NCBI RefSeq assembly: GCF_002251435.1
Contig: NZ_NPJI01000103.1
Span: forward strand, 33,999-97,998
DNA from: Prevotella sp. P2-180
Lineage (GTDB): Bacteria > Bacteroidota > Bacteroidia > Bacteroidales > Bacteroidaceae
DNA length: 64,000 nucleotides
Direction: 5' to 3'
Below the pieces are notes generated by a model that saw only the letters and a program-made list of their open reading frames with translations, ran no database searches and was not told where the DNA came from. Position numbers and translations under genes: made by a program. Of this stretch, positions 8,914 through 19,178 are shown one piece after another (positions within the stretch are counted from its first letter, which is position 1; each line of letters begins with the position of its first letter).

Positions 8914-10236
8914 ATGAAGAAATTGTTACTTAGCTGTGCGGCACTTGTTCTTGCCGCAAACATTTCGGAGCTAAAGGCTCAAGGTGCAACATGCGAAGAA
9001 GCTACGGCAATGCCTACGTATGTGGACGGATCCACTATTCCCAACGGAGCATGGTACAACTATTCCGTGACCGAAGCCTCAATGTTCCCATCAAGCGCTC
9101 CTGTTGGTCTTGAAGACGGAAACATCCTGATATATGAAGGATGCGGAGGCCGTTCTGCAATCAAGATGAGTACTAACACCTACTATCTTGAACCCGGCAA
9201 GGAGTATAAGGTGTTCTTAAAGCTCAGGTCGTCTGACTTCTTCTTCCCAAGTGCAACTTCAATGGCAAACGCACCGGCTGGTATGTACTGCGTGAAACCA
9301 ATCGTTATTGACGGCAACGGACTGGGAATCGCCCAAAGCATCGGCGGAGCAAGAACCATGTGGTACCAGATAGAGCCTGCCATCAACGCTCCACTCAAGG
9401 TGTTGAGCAGCGACATTGGCAACCCTCTTTCTCCTAACGTGACCAAAGTTGTGACAAAGCACCTCGCTTGCGACGGAGGCAGTAACGAGAGCAACGAACT
9501 TCTGCCTCAGCAGACTTACCTTAAGGCCGGAGTGAACCTCGTGGGTGTGACCACAGATGCAGCATGTTCCATCATGTTCCAACTCGACGGTTTTTCGGCA
9601 GCCGGATGCGGCAACAATCCAGCATATGCACCGGTGATTGAGCTCAACACCGAGAGCGCCATAGCCAACGCTTATTACGTGGTGAACCGCCGTTTCGTTG
9701 TGCCAGAGGACGGAAATTATACCTTCACTCTCAATGCCGCTGAAGGCTCAGTACTCTCGATAGCTTCTGTAGTAGTGAACGAGAATAACAAGAAGGTTTG
9801 CGACTTCGACACCAATCCTCTCAGCGTAGAAGTGGGCGAGAACAACACTGCTTCTGTGGTTGGCACATTCAAGAAAGACGATATCGTGATTCTCTATGCC
9901 GACGAGTCTGGCGTACTTGCCGATGGCACTCCTTCATTGAAGGTGGTTAAAGGCGGAACACCTTCTACCGGCATCAACAACGTTAAGTCAAGCTCACGCG
10001 ATCTGAAGCTGTCGGAAAATCCTACCGACGGACTGTTCACCATCACCAGTACACTGCTGAAGAACGGCGCAGAGATTGGCATCTACGACATGTCGGCACG
10101 CCGCGTCTGGGCATCACAGGCAAAGGCCGGCTCTGACTCATTCGACGTAGACGCATCTAACCTTGTACCAGGCACCTACCTCGTGGTAGTTTACGGACCT
10201 GACCGTTCTGCCTCTGCAAAGCTCATCGTAAAATAA
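8914..10236 (+). CDS. Secreted protein with C-terminal T9SS-type sorting domain
   Basis: A 440-residue exported protein. It has a signal peptide ending near LKAQ (about residue 23) and a last ~75 residues typical of type IX secretion targeting: SENPTDGLFTI, then GAEIGIYDMSARRVW, then LVPGTYLVVV, ending KLIVK. The middle part has beta-rich segments and several Cys (CEEA, CGGRS, CDGGS, CGNN) but matches no family that I recognise. It has its own promoter and a strong terminator right after the stop, so it is likely made on its own and in quantity. It heads the rightward SusCD locus. Its function is unknown; a surface or secreted binding role is possible. Confidence 0.8.
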   Translation: MKKLLLSCAALVLAANISELKAQGATCEEATAMPTYVDGSTIPNGAWYNYSVTEASMFPSSAPVGLEDGNILIYEGCGGRSAIKMSTNTYYLEPGKEYKVFLKLRSSDFFFPSATSMANAPAGMYCVKPIVIDGNGLGIAQSIGGARTMWYQIEPAINAPLKVLSSDIGNPLSPNVTKVVTKHLACDGGSNESNELLPQQTYLKAGVNLVGVTTDAACSIMFQLDGFSAAGCGNNPAYAPVIELNTESAIANAYYVVNRRFVVPEDGNYTFTLNAAEGSVLSIASVVVNENNKKVCDFDTNPLSVEVGENNTASVVGTFKKDDIVILYADESGVLADGTPSLKVVKGGTPSTGINNVKSSSRDLKLSENPTDGLFTITSTLLKNGAEIGIYDMSARRVWASQAKAGSDSFDVDASNLVPGTYLVVVYGPDRSASAKLIVK

Positions 10237-10251
10237 GACAAATTTAATACC

Positions 10252-10303
10252 GAAACAGCATCACAGGACGTAATGCGCCCCGATGATGCTGTTTCTTTTT
10301 TTT
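10252..10303 (+). terminator. Rho-independent terminator
   Basis: A perfect 12-bp stem (GAAACAGCATCA at 10252-10263 with TGATGCTGTTTC at 10284-10295), a 20-base loop and a run of 8 Ts. It also shows that the upstream ATG at 10283 is not the start of the next gene, because that ATG lies in the stem. Confidence 0.92.
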
Positions 10304-10312
10304 ATAAATACA

Positions 10313-11455
10313 ATGAAGACATTTATCACTATCTTATTACTTTTAGCCACCTTTTATAATATATATGCAGCCGAAAACATCCTTCGCATAAAAGGAAACA
10401 TTTCGGGCATTACCAACGACACACTCATAGTGCAGCTTATCGACATCGAGACAAGCCGCATGACAGAAAGCAAGACTTGCCGTACGGAAGGCGGCAACTT
10501 CGATATATCCATACCTACCGAAAAGGTGTCATATCTCGCCATCACATACAAGACATTGTCGGAAGGCAAGACCACAAAGAAAGACCTTTCTTACATAGCC
10601 GTGCCCGGCGAGGAACTCATTATCAACTCCACCGCAGAAGGCATCTGCGTTGAAGGCACCCAATTCTATAACGACTACAAGCAGTTTGAAGTCTTCAACA
10701 AAACCTTTCAGACTAAATGGCGACAACTTAATCTCGACTTCGCCTCTCAAAGAGACATGCCGGGAGCTAACGTCGACTCTCTGAAACAGGTGTTTTCCGG
10801 CAAGGCTGATGCCATGCGCCACACCATATCTGAAGAGGCGATGGACTATATCAGAAAGAACCCATCGTCGGAGATTTCCATCGTGATGCTTAACAACGTT
10901 TTCTGCACCGACATCGACCATGCCTCCACACTGCTTGACTCCACGGCACGCAATGGTCGCTTCAAGGCCTACATCGACTTCTTGGTGAAGAAAGCACACA
11001 CCGATGCCGTGCGCCTTAAAGCAAGCAAAACCATAAAGGAAGGCAACTTCGCTCCCGACTTCACCCTCACCGACATCAACGGCAACAAACTCACGCTCTC
11101 GTCGCTTCGCGGCAAATATGTCATACTCGACTTCTGGGGTTCTTGGTGCGGTTGGTGCATCAAAGGCATGCCGGAGATGAAGAAGTACTACGAAAAATAC
11201 CGCGACCGAATGGAGATTCTCGGCATTGCGTGCAACGACAAGGAGCCCAAATGGAAGGCTGCCGTAGAAAAACACCAACTCCCATGGCTTCATGTACTAA
11301 ACGGCACTCCTGACGACGTGACGGCACAATACAACATCACTGGATATCCAACAAAGATAGTACTCGACTCGGAAGGACGAATACTGAAAATCGTTTCTGG
11401 AGAGTCACCTGAATTCTATACTTTCATCGATGAGAGGGTAGAAGGTGGAAGGTAG
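10313..11455 (+). CDS. TlpA/ResA-like thiol-disulfide oxidoreductase with N-terminal DUF4369-like domain
   Basis: A 380-residue exported thioredoxin-fold protein. The start at 10313 gives a clean signal peptide (MKTFITILLLLATFYNIYAA); the frame is open 30 bases further up, but that part lies in the terminator. The N-terminal ~110 residues look like the beta-rich DUF4369 domain that precedes many Bacteroidota TlpA proteins. The C-terminal AhpC/TSA-type domain has FAPDFTLTDINGNKLTLSSLRGK, an active site WGSWCGWC at about residue 278 and the later cis-proline loop GYPTKIV. It probably acts in the periplasm on disulfides of its locus partners. The gene precedes a C10 protease. The last codons are encoded by a short GA-rich repeat. 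Confidence 0.88.
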   Translation: MKTFITILLLLATFYNIYAAENILRIKGNISGITNDTLIVQLIDIETSRMTESKTCRTEGGNFDISIPTEKVSYLAITYKTLSEGKTTKKDLSYIAVPGEELIINSTAEGICVEGTQFYNDYKQFEVFNKTFQTKWRQLNLDFASQRDMPGANVDSLKQVFSGKADAMRHTISEEAMDYIRKNPSSEISIVMLNNVFCTDIDHASTLLDSTARNGRFKAYIDFLVKKAHTDAVRLKASKTIKEGNFAPDFTLTDINGNKLTLSSLRGKYVILDFWGSWCGWCIKGMPEMKKYYEKYRDRMEILGIACNDKEPKWKAAVEKHQLPWLHVLNGTPDDVTAQYNITGYPTKIVLDSEGRILKIVSGESPEFYTFIDERVEGGR

Positions 11456-11471
11456 AAGGTGGAAGGTAGAG
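11438..11471 (+). repeat. Tandem 14-base GA-rich repeat (2.4 copies)
   Basis: The unit GTAGAAGGTGGAAG at 11438-11451 repeats at 11452-11465 and partly again. It spans the last codons and stop of the thioredoxin-like gene, so copy-number change would alter its C-terminus. Confidence 0.85.
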
Positions 11472-11512
11472 ACCTGAATACTTTAGTAACTGAGTAATAA
11501 AGAATGCTTAAT

Positions 11513-12835
11513 ATGAAACACTTAATATGTTCACTACTGGCAGCCACGGTAGTATCCAGCTATGCCGCCGACAACGACAAGGCACTTGAAACTGCGGCCC
11601 TGTTTCTTGGGGCAGACACCAAGGAAATGACACTTTGCTACACTGCCACCGGGCCAGCCACAACAAGAGCAATAAAGGCGGAACCGGCTCTGTATGTATA
11701 CAACCGCAACGGCGGAAAAGGATTTGTCGTGGTGTCGGCCGACGAAAGCAACACTATTCTCGCCTACTCCACCGAAAACACCTTCGATGCCAGCGAAATG
11801 CCTCCTGCATGCAAGGAATGGATAGACAGTTATACCCACGGCACTACAAAACTCACTATTTCTGCCGATGCCATCAAGCCTCTGCTCAAGTCTACCTGGG
11901 GACAAGGTTTCCCATACAACATGAAGTGTCCGATGGAACGTCGGTCTGGATATGAAGGCAAACAATGTCTTACTGGATGTGTACCTACTGCCATTGCCCA
12001 GGTAATGTACTATTACCAATATCCTGAACGCCCCACCGGTTCGGTGTTCTATTACGACAGCAAGCAAAGCACATGGAGGGAACTTGACTTCGACAAACAG
12101 CCGAAATTCGACTGGGAGAACATCAACGACGAATACGAGACCACTCCCACCATAGAACAATGCACCGCCGTAGCCGACCTCTTCGTCAGTGTCACCCATG
12201 CATCAAAGGCAGACTTTGGCTACGACGTGACACTCGCCACGCCCCAAAGCTCGGTAGCACGCATGGCAGACTATTTCGGCTATTCCAAAGACATAACACA
12301 TCACGAGCGAAGCAACTATGACGATGACACATGGGCATCGCTCATCATTGCCGAACTGGAGGCTGCACGACCTGTAATCTACAGAGGAGCGAACTCTACA
12401 ATAGGTCACACCTTCGTGTGCGACGGCTACGACGGCAACGGCATGTTCCACATCAACTGGGGATGGCGTGGAAAGTCAGACGGCTATTATTCTCTCTCTG
12501 CCCTCAATCCAACAGACCAGGGCGAAGGTGGTTCCGACGATGGCTACAATAACGGACAAGCCATGGAATGTGGCATTCAACCAGCATCGTCGACAGGCAT
12601 AGAGGGCAGCCTTGCCACCTCGCCTGAGGTCAAATTCCATCGCAATGCCGACGGGTCATGGCTGGTGACATCAGCAAAGACCATCACCTCTGTAGAACTC
12701 TTTTCTTCAGACGGCAGGACTCTCTTCTCCTCAAGCAATGAAGGGAACACAGTCACCCTTCCCGCCACCTACAATGGCTACGGCATACTGCGCATTATCA
12801 CTTCTGAAAAAGAAACAATAAGAAAAGTCAAATAA
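11513..12835 (+). CDS. Secreted C10-family (streptopain-like) cysteine protease
   Basis: A peptidase of the streptopain/interpain family, 440 residues from the start at 11513 (MKHLICSLLAATVV signal); an ATG 9 bases earlier is also possible. The prodomain runs to about residue 125. The catalytic Cys lies in TGCVPTAIAQVMYYYQYP (about residue 155) and the His in GHTFVCDGYDGNGMFHINWGW (about residue 298), which also carries the conserved Trp-rich segment. The C-terminal ~70 residues (from VKFHRNADGSWLVTS, ending RKVK) look like a sorting or adhesion tail. Such proteases degrade host or dietary proteins. The gene lies between a TlpA-like gene and SusC/SusD, which suggests a protein-to-peptide uptake pathway. 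Confidence 0.92.
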   Translation: MKHLICSLLAATVVSSYAADNDKALETAALFLGADTKEMTLCYTATGPATTRAIKAEPALYVYNRNGGKGFVVVSADESNTILAYSTENTFDASEMPPACKEWIDSYTHGTTKLTISADAIKPLLKSTWGQGFPYNMKCPMERRSGYEGKQCLTGCVPTAIAQVMYYYQYPERPTGSVFYYDSKQSTWRELDFDKQPKFDWENINDEYETTPTIEQCTAVADLFVSVTHASKADFGYDVTLATPQSSVARMADYFGYSKDITHHERSNYDDDTWASLIIAELEAARPVIYRGANSTIGHTFVCDGYDGNGMFHINWGWRGKSDGYYSLSALNPTDQGEGGSDDGYNNGQAMECGIQPASSTGIEGSLATSPEVKFHRNADGSWLVTSAKTITSVELFSSDGRTLFSSSNEGNTVTLPATYNGYGILRIITSEKETIRKVK

Positions 12836-12844
12836 TCACACCAG

Positions 12845-15800
12845 ATGAAAAAAACAACATTGACAAAAGCAGCCGCCATCACTTGTATGGCTCTCATCAC
12901 GGCTTTACCCGCCAAAGCTGCAGAAGACACCACAGGCGAAGGCATGAACAGCCCTGCAGCTACAGCCTTCTACCTGAAAGGCAAGGTGCTCGACGATACA
13001 GGCGAACCTCTCACCGGTGCCGTAGTAAAGATAAAGGGCACTGACACTGGAGTACTCACCGACCTCAACGGCAACTTCTCCATTCCCGTAACCAAACAAG
13101 GACGCTACACGCTCAACATCACCTTTGTCGGAATGACCGCCTTAGAAACTGCCGCCACCACTACAAAGGCCATCGTGGTGAAGATGGAGGCCGACAGCAA
13201 GGTGCTCGACGAGGTAGTGGTATCCGGCTTCCAGACCATCTCACGCGAACGCAACACCGGGTCTGCCGTAATCGTAAACAGCGAGAAACTCAATAAGATA
13301 CAGGCCACCACACTTAGCTCGAAACTCGAAGGCATGACACCCGGACTCACTATCTACAACGGAGACATGAGCATTCGAGGCACATCTTCATTTGCCGTAA
13401 GCGGCACTCCACTGCTCGTCATCGACGGACAGCCTGCCACCGGCATATCAATAGACAACATCAACCCGGAGATAATAGACCAAGTGACGGTACTAAAGGA
13501 TGCCGCTGCCACATCTCTCTATGGTGTGAGGGCATCTAACGGCGTGATAGTCATCACCACAAAAAACGCCGCCAAGGACAAGCTCGACATCAACGTCTCC
13601 GCCAACTACTACCTCAAGCCCCTACCGTCGCTAAGCTACAAGCACTACGCCTCCACAAGCGATATCATCGACCTTGAGGAAGAGTTCCTTCTCTCCGACC
13701 CCGACTACCAGGCAAACCCTCTCGCCTACTTCAACACACTTACCAACAAGTCGAACGCCACCTTCATGACCCAGGTAGACATGATATACTACCGACTTGC
13801 TAAAGGAGAAATAGACCAAGCCGGAGCAAAAAGCGCCATCGACGCCTTACGCAACTACGACTACCGAAAAGAATACCGCGACAAACTACAGCAGATGGCC
13901 ATCACCCAGGACTACAGCGTGTCGGTGTCAAAGGGAGGCGACAAATACAACTTCTTCGCCTCTGGACGACTCAGGAGCAACGGCATGTACACAAAGTTCA
14001 ACGACAACAATACAGCACAGCTATACCTCAAAAACGACCTGCAGGTGGCACCATGGTTTAAGCTGACCTTAGGTGCCGACCTCTCTGTGCTGAAGAGCAA
14101 GTACACACAGGCCTCATACCTCGGATATGCCAACGCCATGCCCTACGACCGCCTCTACAACGACGACGGCTCATTGGCCTACAGATATCCCTACAACCAA
14201 GTGCTCGCCACATCATTCGACAATGCCCAAGGACTACAGCCCATGGGCTACAATGCCGTGGAGGAGTCGGGGAATAACATCGCCAAGACCGACAACACCT
14301 ATATGAAATACTTCGCCCAGACCGACTTTAAAATCGTAAAAGGCCTTGGGCTCGAATTGAAGTTCCAATACGAGAAACGCATGATTGACCAAGAGGAATA
14401 CGACGAGGCAGACTCGTATATGATGAGAAGTCTCGTAAACGAGTTCACCTCAACCAACACCGACGGCACCTACACCTACAACATTCCGCAGGGAGGCCGC
14501 CTCTACAGCGTGAGTGCCAACTACAGCTACTACAACCTCCGCGGTCAGTTCAACTACAACACAACCATTGCCTCAAAACACGACATCACGGCATTGCTTG
14601 GTGGTGAAATACGCGAAGACAACTACCGCTCCTGGAGCTCCGAACGCTTTGGCTACGACGACCAAAAGCTCACCTACTCACAGGTGGACTGGCAGACCCT
14701 TTCACGCGACGGCGTAGTGGGACAACTGTACTCCAGCGTGCGCCGCCGTGCCGAAAACCTTTCTGTGTCAGAAATCAAACACCGCTACGTGTCAGCCTAT
14801 TTCAATGCCGGCTACACCTACGACCAACGCTATGCCTTCAACGCCAGTGTGAGAATAGAACAGGCAGACCTCTTCGGCACCGACCCGAAATACCGCTATC
14901 GCCCGTTGTGGTCGGTGGGTGCCAGCTGGAACGCCAACAAGGAGGAGTTTATGAAGCAGTTCTCATGGATAAACCTCCTGAAGTTGCGACTCACCTACGG
15001 TATTACAGGTAACGTAGACCAAAGCTCGTCGCCCTACCTCCTCGCCGGATTCGCCACCACCCTCCACTCCGGAGCTCCGGTAACGATGATACTCACTCCG
15101 CCAAACAGCTCATTACGCTGGGAGAAGACATCCACCTTCAACGTTGGTATCGACTACCGCTTCCTCGGCAAGCTGTCAGGAAGCATCGACTTCTACCGCC
15201 GCTATAGCTCCGACTTGCTCGTAAACAAGAGCATCGACCCCTCGCTCGGCTTCAACGGCATGGCAAAAGCCAACAACGGCGAGATGAAAAACGTGGGAGT
15301 GGAATTCGTGGCCACTTACGACTGGCTGAAACACAAACAGACAAGTCTCTCAACCACCTTTTCCGCCGCATACAACAGCAACACCATTGAGAAAGTGGAC
15401 TACGAGCCCACCGACGCCATCGACATGATACAGTCGCCTGCAAGCAACTATCGCGTTGGCGACACCTATAAGTCTGTATACGCCTACCGCTATGCTGGAC
15501 TGACCTCCGACGGCAATCCCTCAGTATACGACGAAAGCGGCAACATAGTGTCTATCAGCCCGGTAAGAAGCGCCGATGCTGTGGTTTGTGTAGGACAGCT
15601 CACTCCGAAGTGGAGCGGCGCACTGTCGATGGACTTCAGATACAAAAACCTCGGTCTGTTCCTCAAGGCAGTATACTACACAGGTCACTCACTGCGCGAC
15701 GATGTGGTGACACTCTACGACTCATATAACACCATAAGAAACGGAGCCATAGGCGAAGACATCGTCAACCGATGGACCCCCACCAACACCGATACCGACA

Positions 15801-16105
15801 TTCCCGCCATGGGTCTGCACTCCGACACCGGCGAGCGAAACTACCATTGGAAATATGCCGACGTCAATGTGGTCAGCGCATCGTTCATAAAGATGAGAAA
15901 CATCGGCGTCACCTACGACCTGCCCAAGACATGGCTCACGAAAATAGGAGTCAAGGGAGCAAGACTGAAACTACAGGTAGACAACGCCTTCCGCTGGACA
16001 GCCAACGATAAAGACATAGACCCAGAGGCATTCAATGCCAACAGCGGCACACGCAACGAGGCTGTAATGCCAAGCTATATCTTAGGTCTGAACATTCAAT
16101 TCTAA
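12845..16105 (+). CDS. SusC/RagA-family TonB-dependent outer-membrane transporter
   Basis: A 1086-residue outer-membrane transporter. In order it shows a signal peptide, a carboxypeptidase-like N-terminal extension (LKGKVLDDTGEPLTGAVVKI), a TonB-box region near SKVLDEVVVSG, a plug domain with VDGQPATGISI and VLKDAAATSLYGVRASNGVIVITTK, and a beta barrel ending in aromatic GLNIQF. These are the marks of SusC/RagA proteins, which import substrates too large for porins together with a SusD lid. It starts 9 bases after the C10 protease and 13 bases before SusD, so it is in the same operon. Neighbouring protease and thioredoxins point to a peptide substrate, as for RagAB, but this is inference. Confidence 0.96.
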   Translation: MKKTTLTKAAAITCMALITALPAKAAEDTTGEGMNSPAATAFYLKGKVLDDTGEPLTGAVVKIKGTDTGVLTDLNGNFSIPVTKQGRYTLNITFVGMTALETAATTTKAIVVKMEADSKVLDEVVVSGFQTISRERNTGSAVIVNSEKLNKIQATTLSSKLEGMTPGLTIYNGDMSIRGTSSFAVSGTPLLVIDGQPATGISIDNINPEIIDQVTVLKDAAATSLYGVRASNGVIVITTKNAAKDKLDINVSANYYLKPLPSLSYKHYASTSDIIDLEEEFLLSDPDYQANPLAYFNTLTNKSNATFMTQVDMIYYRLAKGEIDQAGAKSAIDALRNYDYRKEYRDKLQQMAITQDYSVSVSKGGDKYNFFASGRLRSNGMYTKFNDNNTAQLYLKNDLQVAPWFKLTLGADLSVLKSKYTQASYLGYANAMPYDRLYNDDGSLAYRYPYNQVLATSFDNAQGLQPMGYNAVEESGNNIAKTDNTYMKYFAQTDFKIVKGLGLELKFQYEKRMIDQEEYDEADSYMMRSLVNEFTSTNTDGTYTYNIPQGGRLYSVSANYSYYNLRGQFNYNTTIASKHDITALLGGEIREDNYRSWSSERFGYDDQKLTYSQVDWQTLSRDGVVGQLYSSVRRRAENLSVSEIKHRYVSAYFNAGYTYDQRYAFNASVRIEQADLFGTDPKYRYRPLWSVGASWNANKEEFMKQFSWINLLKLRLTYGITGNVDQSSSPYLLAGFATTLHSGAPVTMILTPPNSSLRWEKTSTFNVGIDYRFLGKLSGSIDFYRRYSSDLLVNKSIDPSLGFNGMAKANNGEMKNVGVEFVATYDWLKHKQTSLSTTFSAAYNSNTIEKVDYEPTDAIDMIQSPASNYRVGDTYKSVYAYRYAGLTSDGNPSVYDESGNIVSISPVRSADAVVCVGQLTPKWSGALSMDFRYKNLGLFLKAVYYTGHSLRDDVVTLYDSYNTIRNGAIGEDIVNRWTPTNTDTDIPAMGLHSDTGERNYHWKYADVNVVSASFIKMRNIGVTYDLPKTWLTKIGVKGARLKLQVDNAFRWTANDKDIDPEAFNANSGTRNEAVMPSYILGLNIQF

Positions 16106-16118
16106 TATTGCAAAAGAA

Positions 16119-17606
16119 ATGAAACACCATAATTTATTTTTCTGCGGGACCATCATGGCCACAGCGGCAATGATCTGCTCCTGCGACGACTATCTCGACA
16201 TCGTGCCAAAAGGAAAGGCACAACTCGAAACCACCGACGACTACTTAGGACTGCTCGAAGAAGTGTCGCCGTCATACGAACACTCTAACTTCTGGGCTAT
16301 GAGCGGAGAATCGTCATGGAACAAAAGCGAGGAGCTCAAGGCTTATACCTATCCACTATGGTCTACGGCTTTCTTTTGGGACGAAAACTACGACCGTGCA
16401 GCCTACACCATTGAGAGTTCGCTCTACAATAACTGCTATGACCGCATCACACGATACAACGCCCTCGTCGACGGCATTGCCGACTCCAAAGGCAATGAGG
16501 CAGACAAGAAGACGGGACTGGCACAAGGCCGGATTATGCGCGCCTACAACTACTTCTTCCTTGTCAACACTTTCGCCCCACCCTACGACCCCCCCACAGC
16601 CTACACCGACAACGGTATCATAGTACGCGAAAAAATGTTTGAGTCGATTGAAGAAGAAGGCGTACAGCAATCTGTGGGCTACACCTACGACTTCATCCAG
16701 AAAGACATCGACGCCGCCATAGACGACCTGCCCGACCGCGCCCTCAACAGTTTCCGCCCCGACAAGACCTTCGGCTACGCTTTGAAAGCCAAGGTACATC
16801 TCTACAAAAGGGAGTACGAGCAGTGTATCGACGCATGCGAAAAAGCACTCGAGGCAGCTAAAGCGGGCGGACACGAAATATGGGACATGACCGCCGACTA
16901 CAAGAAATACGCACCACTGCTCATCCAGATGGGCTATCCTGATCAAGCCATCGACAATCCCGCTTACATGGGCATCAACGACTTTGTAGAAACAATATGG
17001 AAAAGCCGTGTCACCTATGGTTACGACGGGGCGGAACACTTGCTCTATCAATATGGCAATACCAAGGACGACCCATTCCCAATGTATGTCACCAAGGAAG
17101 TACTCAACCTCTTCGAGCGCAATGCCGACCTTCGCTACCGCTATTGCATACGCTACAAAGCACAACACGACACAGCACCTGAAGGCTCTCAAGACTTCGC
17201 CACCACAGGTATAAAATGGAATCCGTCGGGCATGCGTCTGTCTGAGGTCTACCTGATGCTCGCCGAATGCTATGCACGCAAGGCCACACCCGAAGCCATA
17301 TCCCAAGCTATGCTATATCTTGAAACCCTGCGCTCAAAGCGTTGTGTGGCAGGACGCTATACCCACCTCTCCACTACCAACGCCACAGAAGCCCTGCGTT
17401 TCGTGCGCGAGGAACGCAAGCGCGAACTGTTCCTTACCTACAATGGCTTCTTCGACATGCGCCGCTTCTGCCATGAGTTTAACGAGACCGTAAGCAAGGA
17501 GTTTGAGGGCAAGACATATACCCTCTCCCCCACCTCCCATCTGCTTGTCTATCCATTCCCAGTGAAAGCCATGCAAAACAGTAATCTCAAACAAAACAGC
17601 AAATGA
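16119..17606 (+). CDS. SusD/RagB-family nutrient-binding lipoprotein
   Basis: A 495-residue surface lipoprotein that forms the lid on the SusC barrel. The lipobox is MICSC followed by DDYLDIVPKG, the usual SusD opening. TPR-like helices follow, and the C-terminal part has the family-type GIKWNPSGMRLSEVYLMLAECYAR and EERKRELFLTYNGFFDMRRF segments. It lies 13 bases after SusC and overlaps the next gene by 4 bases (ATGA), so translation is probably coupled. Confidence 0.95.
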   Translation: MKHHNLFFCGTIMATAAMICSCDDYLDIVPKGKAQLETTDDYLGLLEEVSPSYEHSNFWAMSGESSWNKSEELKAYTYPLWSTAFFWDENYDRAAYTIESSLYNNCYDRITRYNALVDGIADSKGNEADKKTGLAQGRIMRAYNYFFLVNTFAPPYDPPTAYTDNGIIVREKMFESIEEEGVQQSVGYTYDFIQKDIDAAIDDLPDRALNSFRPDKTFGYALKAKVHLYKREYEQCIDACEKALEAAKAGGHEIWDMTADYKKYAPLLIQMGYPDQAIDNPAYMGINDFVETIWKSRVTYGYDGAEHLLYQYGNTKDDPFPMYVTKEVLNLFERNADLRYRYCIRYKAQHDTAPEGSQDFATTGIKWNPSGMRLSEVYLMLAECYARKATPEAISQAMLYLETLRSKRCVAGRYTHLSTTNATEALRFVREERKRELFLTYNGFFDMRRFCHEFNETVSKEFEGKTYTLSPTSHLLVYPFPVKAMQNSNLKQNSK

Positions 17607-18955
17607 CAATGAAAAGATTTCTGATTATCGCTGCCCTCGCCATCTCTACGCTGACAGTCAAGGCCGGGAGTGCAGTGTTTAACATAAAGAATGCGGGCGG
17701 AAAGCCCGTGTTCTTCCAGCCACAAGACTCCAGCAAGTTTATCACAATAGCCTCACGTGACACCACCTTCAGCTATGGAGTAGACAAACCACGCTACTTC
17801 AACCTCGTAATCGACGGTTCCCGATATTTACCGCTCTTCTGCACCCAAGGCAGCACCACCACTATAACTATTGCCGCCGACGGCACATCCACGCTCGACG
17901 GTACGTTCAAGAGCGAAAACACGTTTATGCAGCAGCATCCGTTCAACTGCACCACACCGCAGAGCATAGCCCCCTACTCCCGCGAATGGACAGAATACAA
18001 CGAAGAAGTCCTTGCCACACGTCTCAATGAACTACATGCTTCAGGCCTAAATGCCGAGTTCAAGAAAGTACATGCCGCATATCTCAGCAACACATTCCTC
18101 TATCAGCGAATAAACGGAGCACAGACCTCGCTTACCTTCAGTCCGGAAATAAGCCAGAAGATAGAGCTTGCGCCCGACTATTATGACTTTCTGAAAGACG
18201 TGAAGTTCGACGACCCTCTGATGCTCAGCTATCCAAAATGGTTTGACACCATCGACAAGTCTTTTGAAGAGATGGAACGCCACGGCTTTATACCTACCTC
18301 ACCCGACAGCTATATGTCTGTCTATGCACGCAGCATCACCGACCCCACTCTGCGCTCCCAATACATCGTAAGCATGGTGGAACTATCACTGCGCAAAGGT
18401 TACTATGCCGATGTCATCAACCAGTATGACGATTTGATTTCGCTCACTACAGACGATAGTCTGCGCAACCGTATGACAGAGCTGAAGGCAATGGCTGAAA
18501 AGGCAAAGGCTGCCGACAAGCTCATCGGAGCGCAACTGCCATTTTTCACGGGCAACACTGTCGACGGAAAGAGTTATACTCTTGCCGACTTCAAGGGCAA
18601 ATACATCGTGTTAGACTTCTGGTTTACGGGCTGTGTGCCATGTAAGGCCGAGATGCCATACTACGACCGCCTCGCCGACGAATTGGCAGCCACCGGCATC
18701 CAGTTTCTCTCCATCTCGCTCGACACCGGCAACCAGCTCATGGCCACATGGAAGAAGATGATGACATCACGTGCCCCGTCGAATGTACTCTATCTCAATA
18801 TCCCCGGCGGCTTTAAGTCAGACTTCATAAAGCAGACAGGCATCAAGTCGGTGCCGCGACTGATGATAGTGGATAAAGAAGGCACCATCATCGACTCCTG
18901 CGCCAAACGTCCTTCCGACCCGAAGCTGAAAGCCAAGCTGAGTAGCTTGAAATAA
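17603..18955 (+). CDS. TlpA-like thioredoxin-domain protein, last gene of the rightward SusCD locus
   Basis: A 450-residue exported protein. The start at 17603 overlaps the SusD stop; MKRFLIIAALAISTLTVKAG from 17609 is the signal peptide. The first ~300 residues are a poorly conserved helical or beta region. The C-terminal domain has LPFFTGNTVDGKSYTLADFKGK, an active site WFTGCVPC at about residue 343 and KSVPRLMIVDKEG with the cis-Pro. It is the second thioredoxin in this operon, so disulfide handling seems central to what the locus does. A bidirectional terminator follows. Confidence 0.87.
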   Translation: MTMKRFLIIAALAISTLTVKAGSAVFNIKNAGGKPVFFQPQDSSKFITIASRDTTFSYGVDKPRYFNLVIDGSRYLPLFCTQGSTTTITIAADGTSTLDGTFKSENTFMQQHPFNCTTPQSIAPYSREWTEYNEEVLATRLNELHASGLNAEFKKVHAAYLSNTFLYQRINGAQTSLTFSPEISQKIELAPDYYDFLKDVKFDDPLMLSYPKWFDTIDKSFEEMERHGFIPTSPDSYMSVYARSITDPTLRSQYIVSMVELSLRKGYYADVINQYDDLISLTTDDSLRNRMTELKAMAEKAKAADKLIGAQLPFFTGNTVDGKSYTLADFKGKYIVLDFWFTGCVPCKAEMPYYDRLADELAATGIQFLSISLDTGNQLMATWKKMMTSRAPSNVLYLNIPGGFKSDFIKQTGIKSVPRLMIVDKEGTIIDSCAKRPSDPKLKAKLSSLK

Positions 18956-19009
18956 AGACGGATGAGAGCCCCTATTCCTATTCGTGGGCAAAAACAATTT
19001 CCCTCGTGG

Positions 19010-19065
19010 GAAAAAAAACTTCCCCCGTGAGAGACAAATATTTCTCTCACGGGGGAAGTATTTTT
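19010..19065. terminator. Bidirectional terminator between convergent SusCD loci
   Basis: A perfect 17-bp stem (19018-19034 with 19043-19059) with an 8-base loop. It has Ts after it on the plus strand (19061-19065) and eight As before it (19010-19017), which serve as the T tract for the minus strand. Partial copies of the motif CGTGGGnAAAAA occur just upstream at about 18983-19018. Confidence 0.93.
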
Positions 19066-19178
19066 ACTGAAGTTCCCTACCAAAAATCCACCGCAATAGG
19101 AGGGTGAGTGTCTCACTCACCCCATGCCGCAATGCAGCCGATTTAGTTTCTTTTGAGGCGAGGGGCGGTCAGCGCGCT

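Noticed and set aside
10283..10312. Earlier ATG for the first TlpA-like gene
   Set aside because: It lies within the arm of a perfect terminator hairpin; the ATG at 10313 begins a proper signal peptide.
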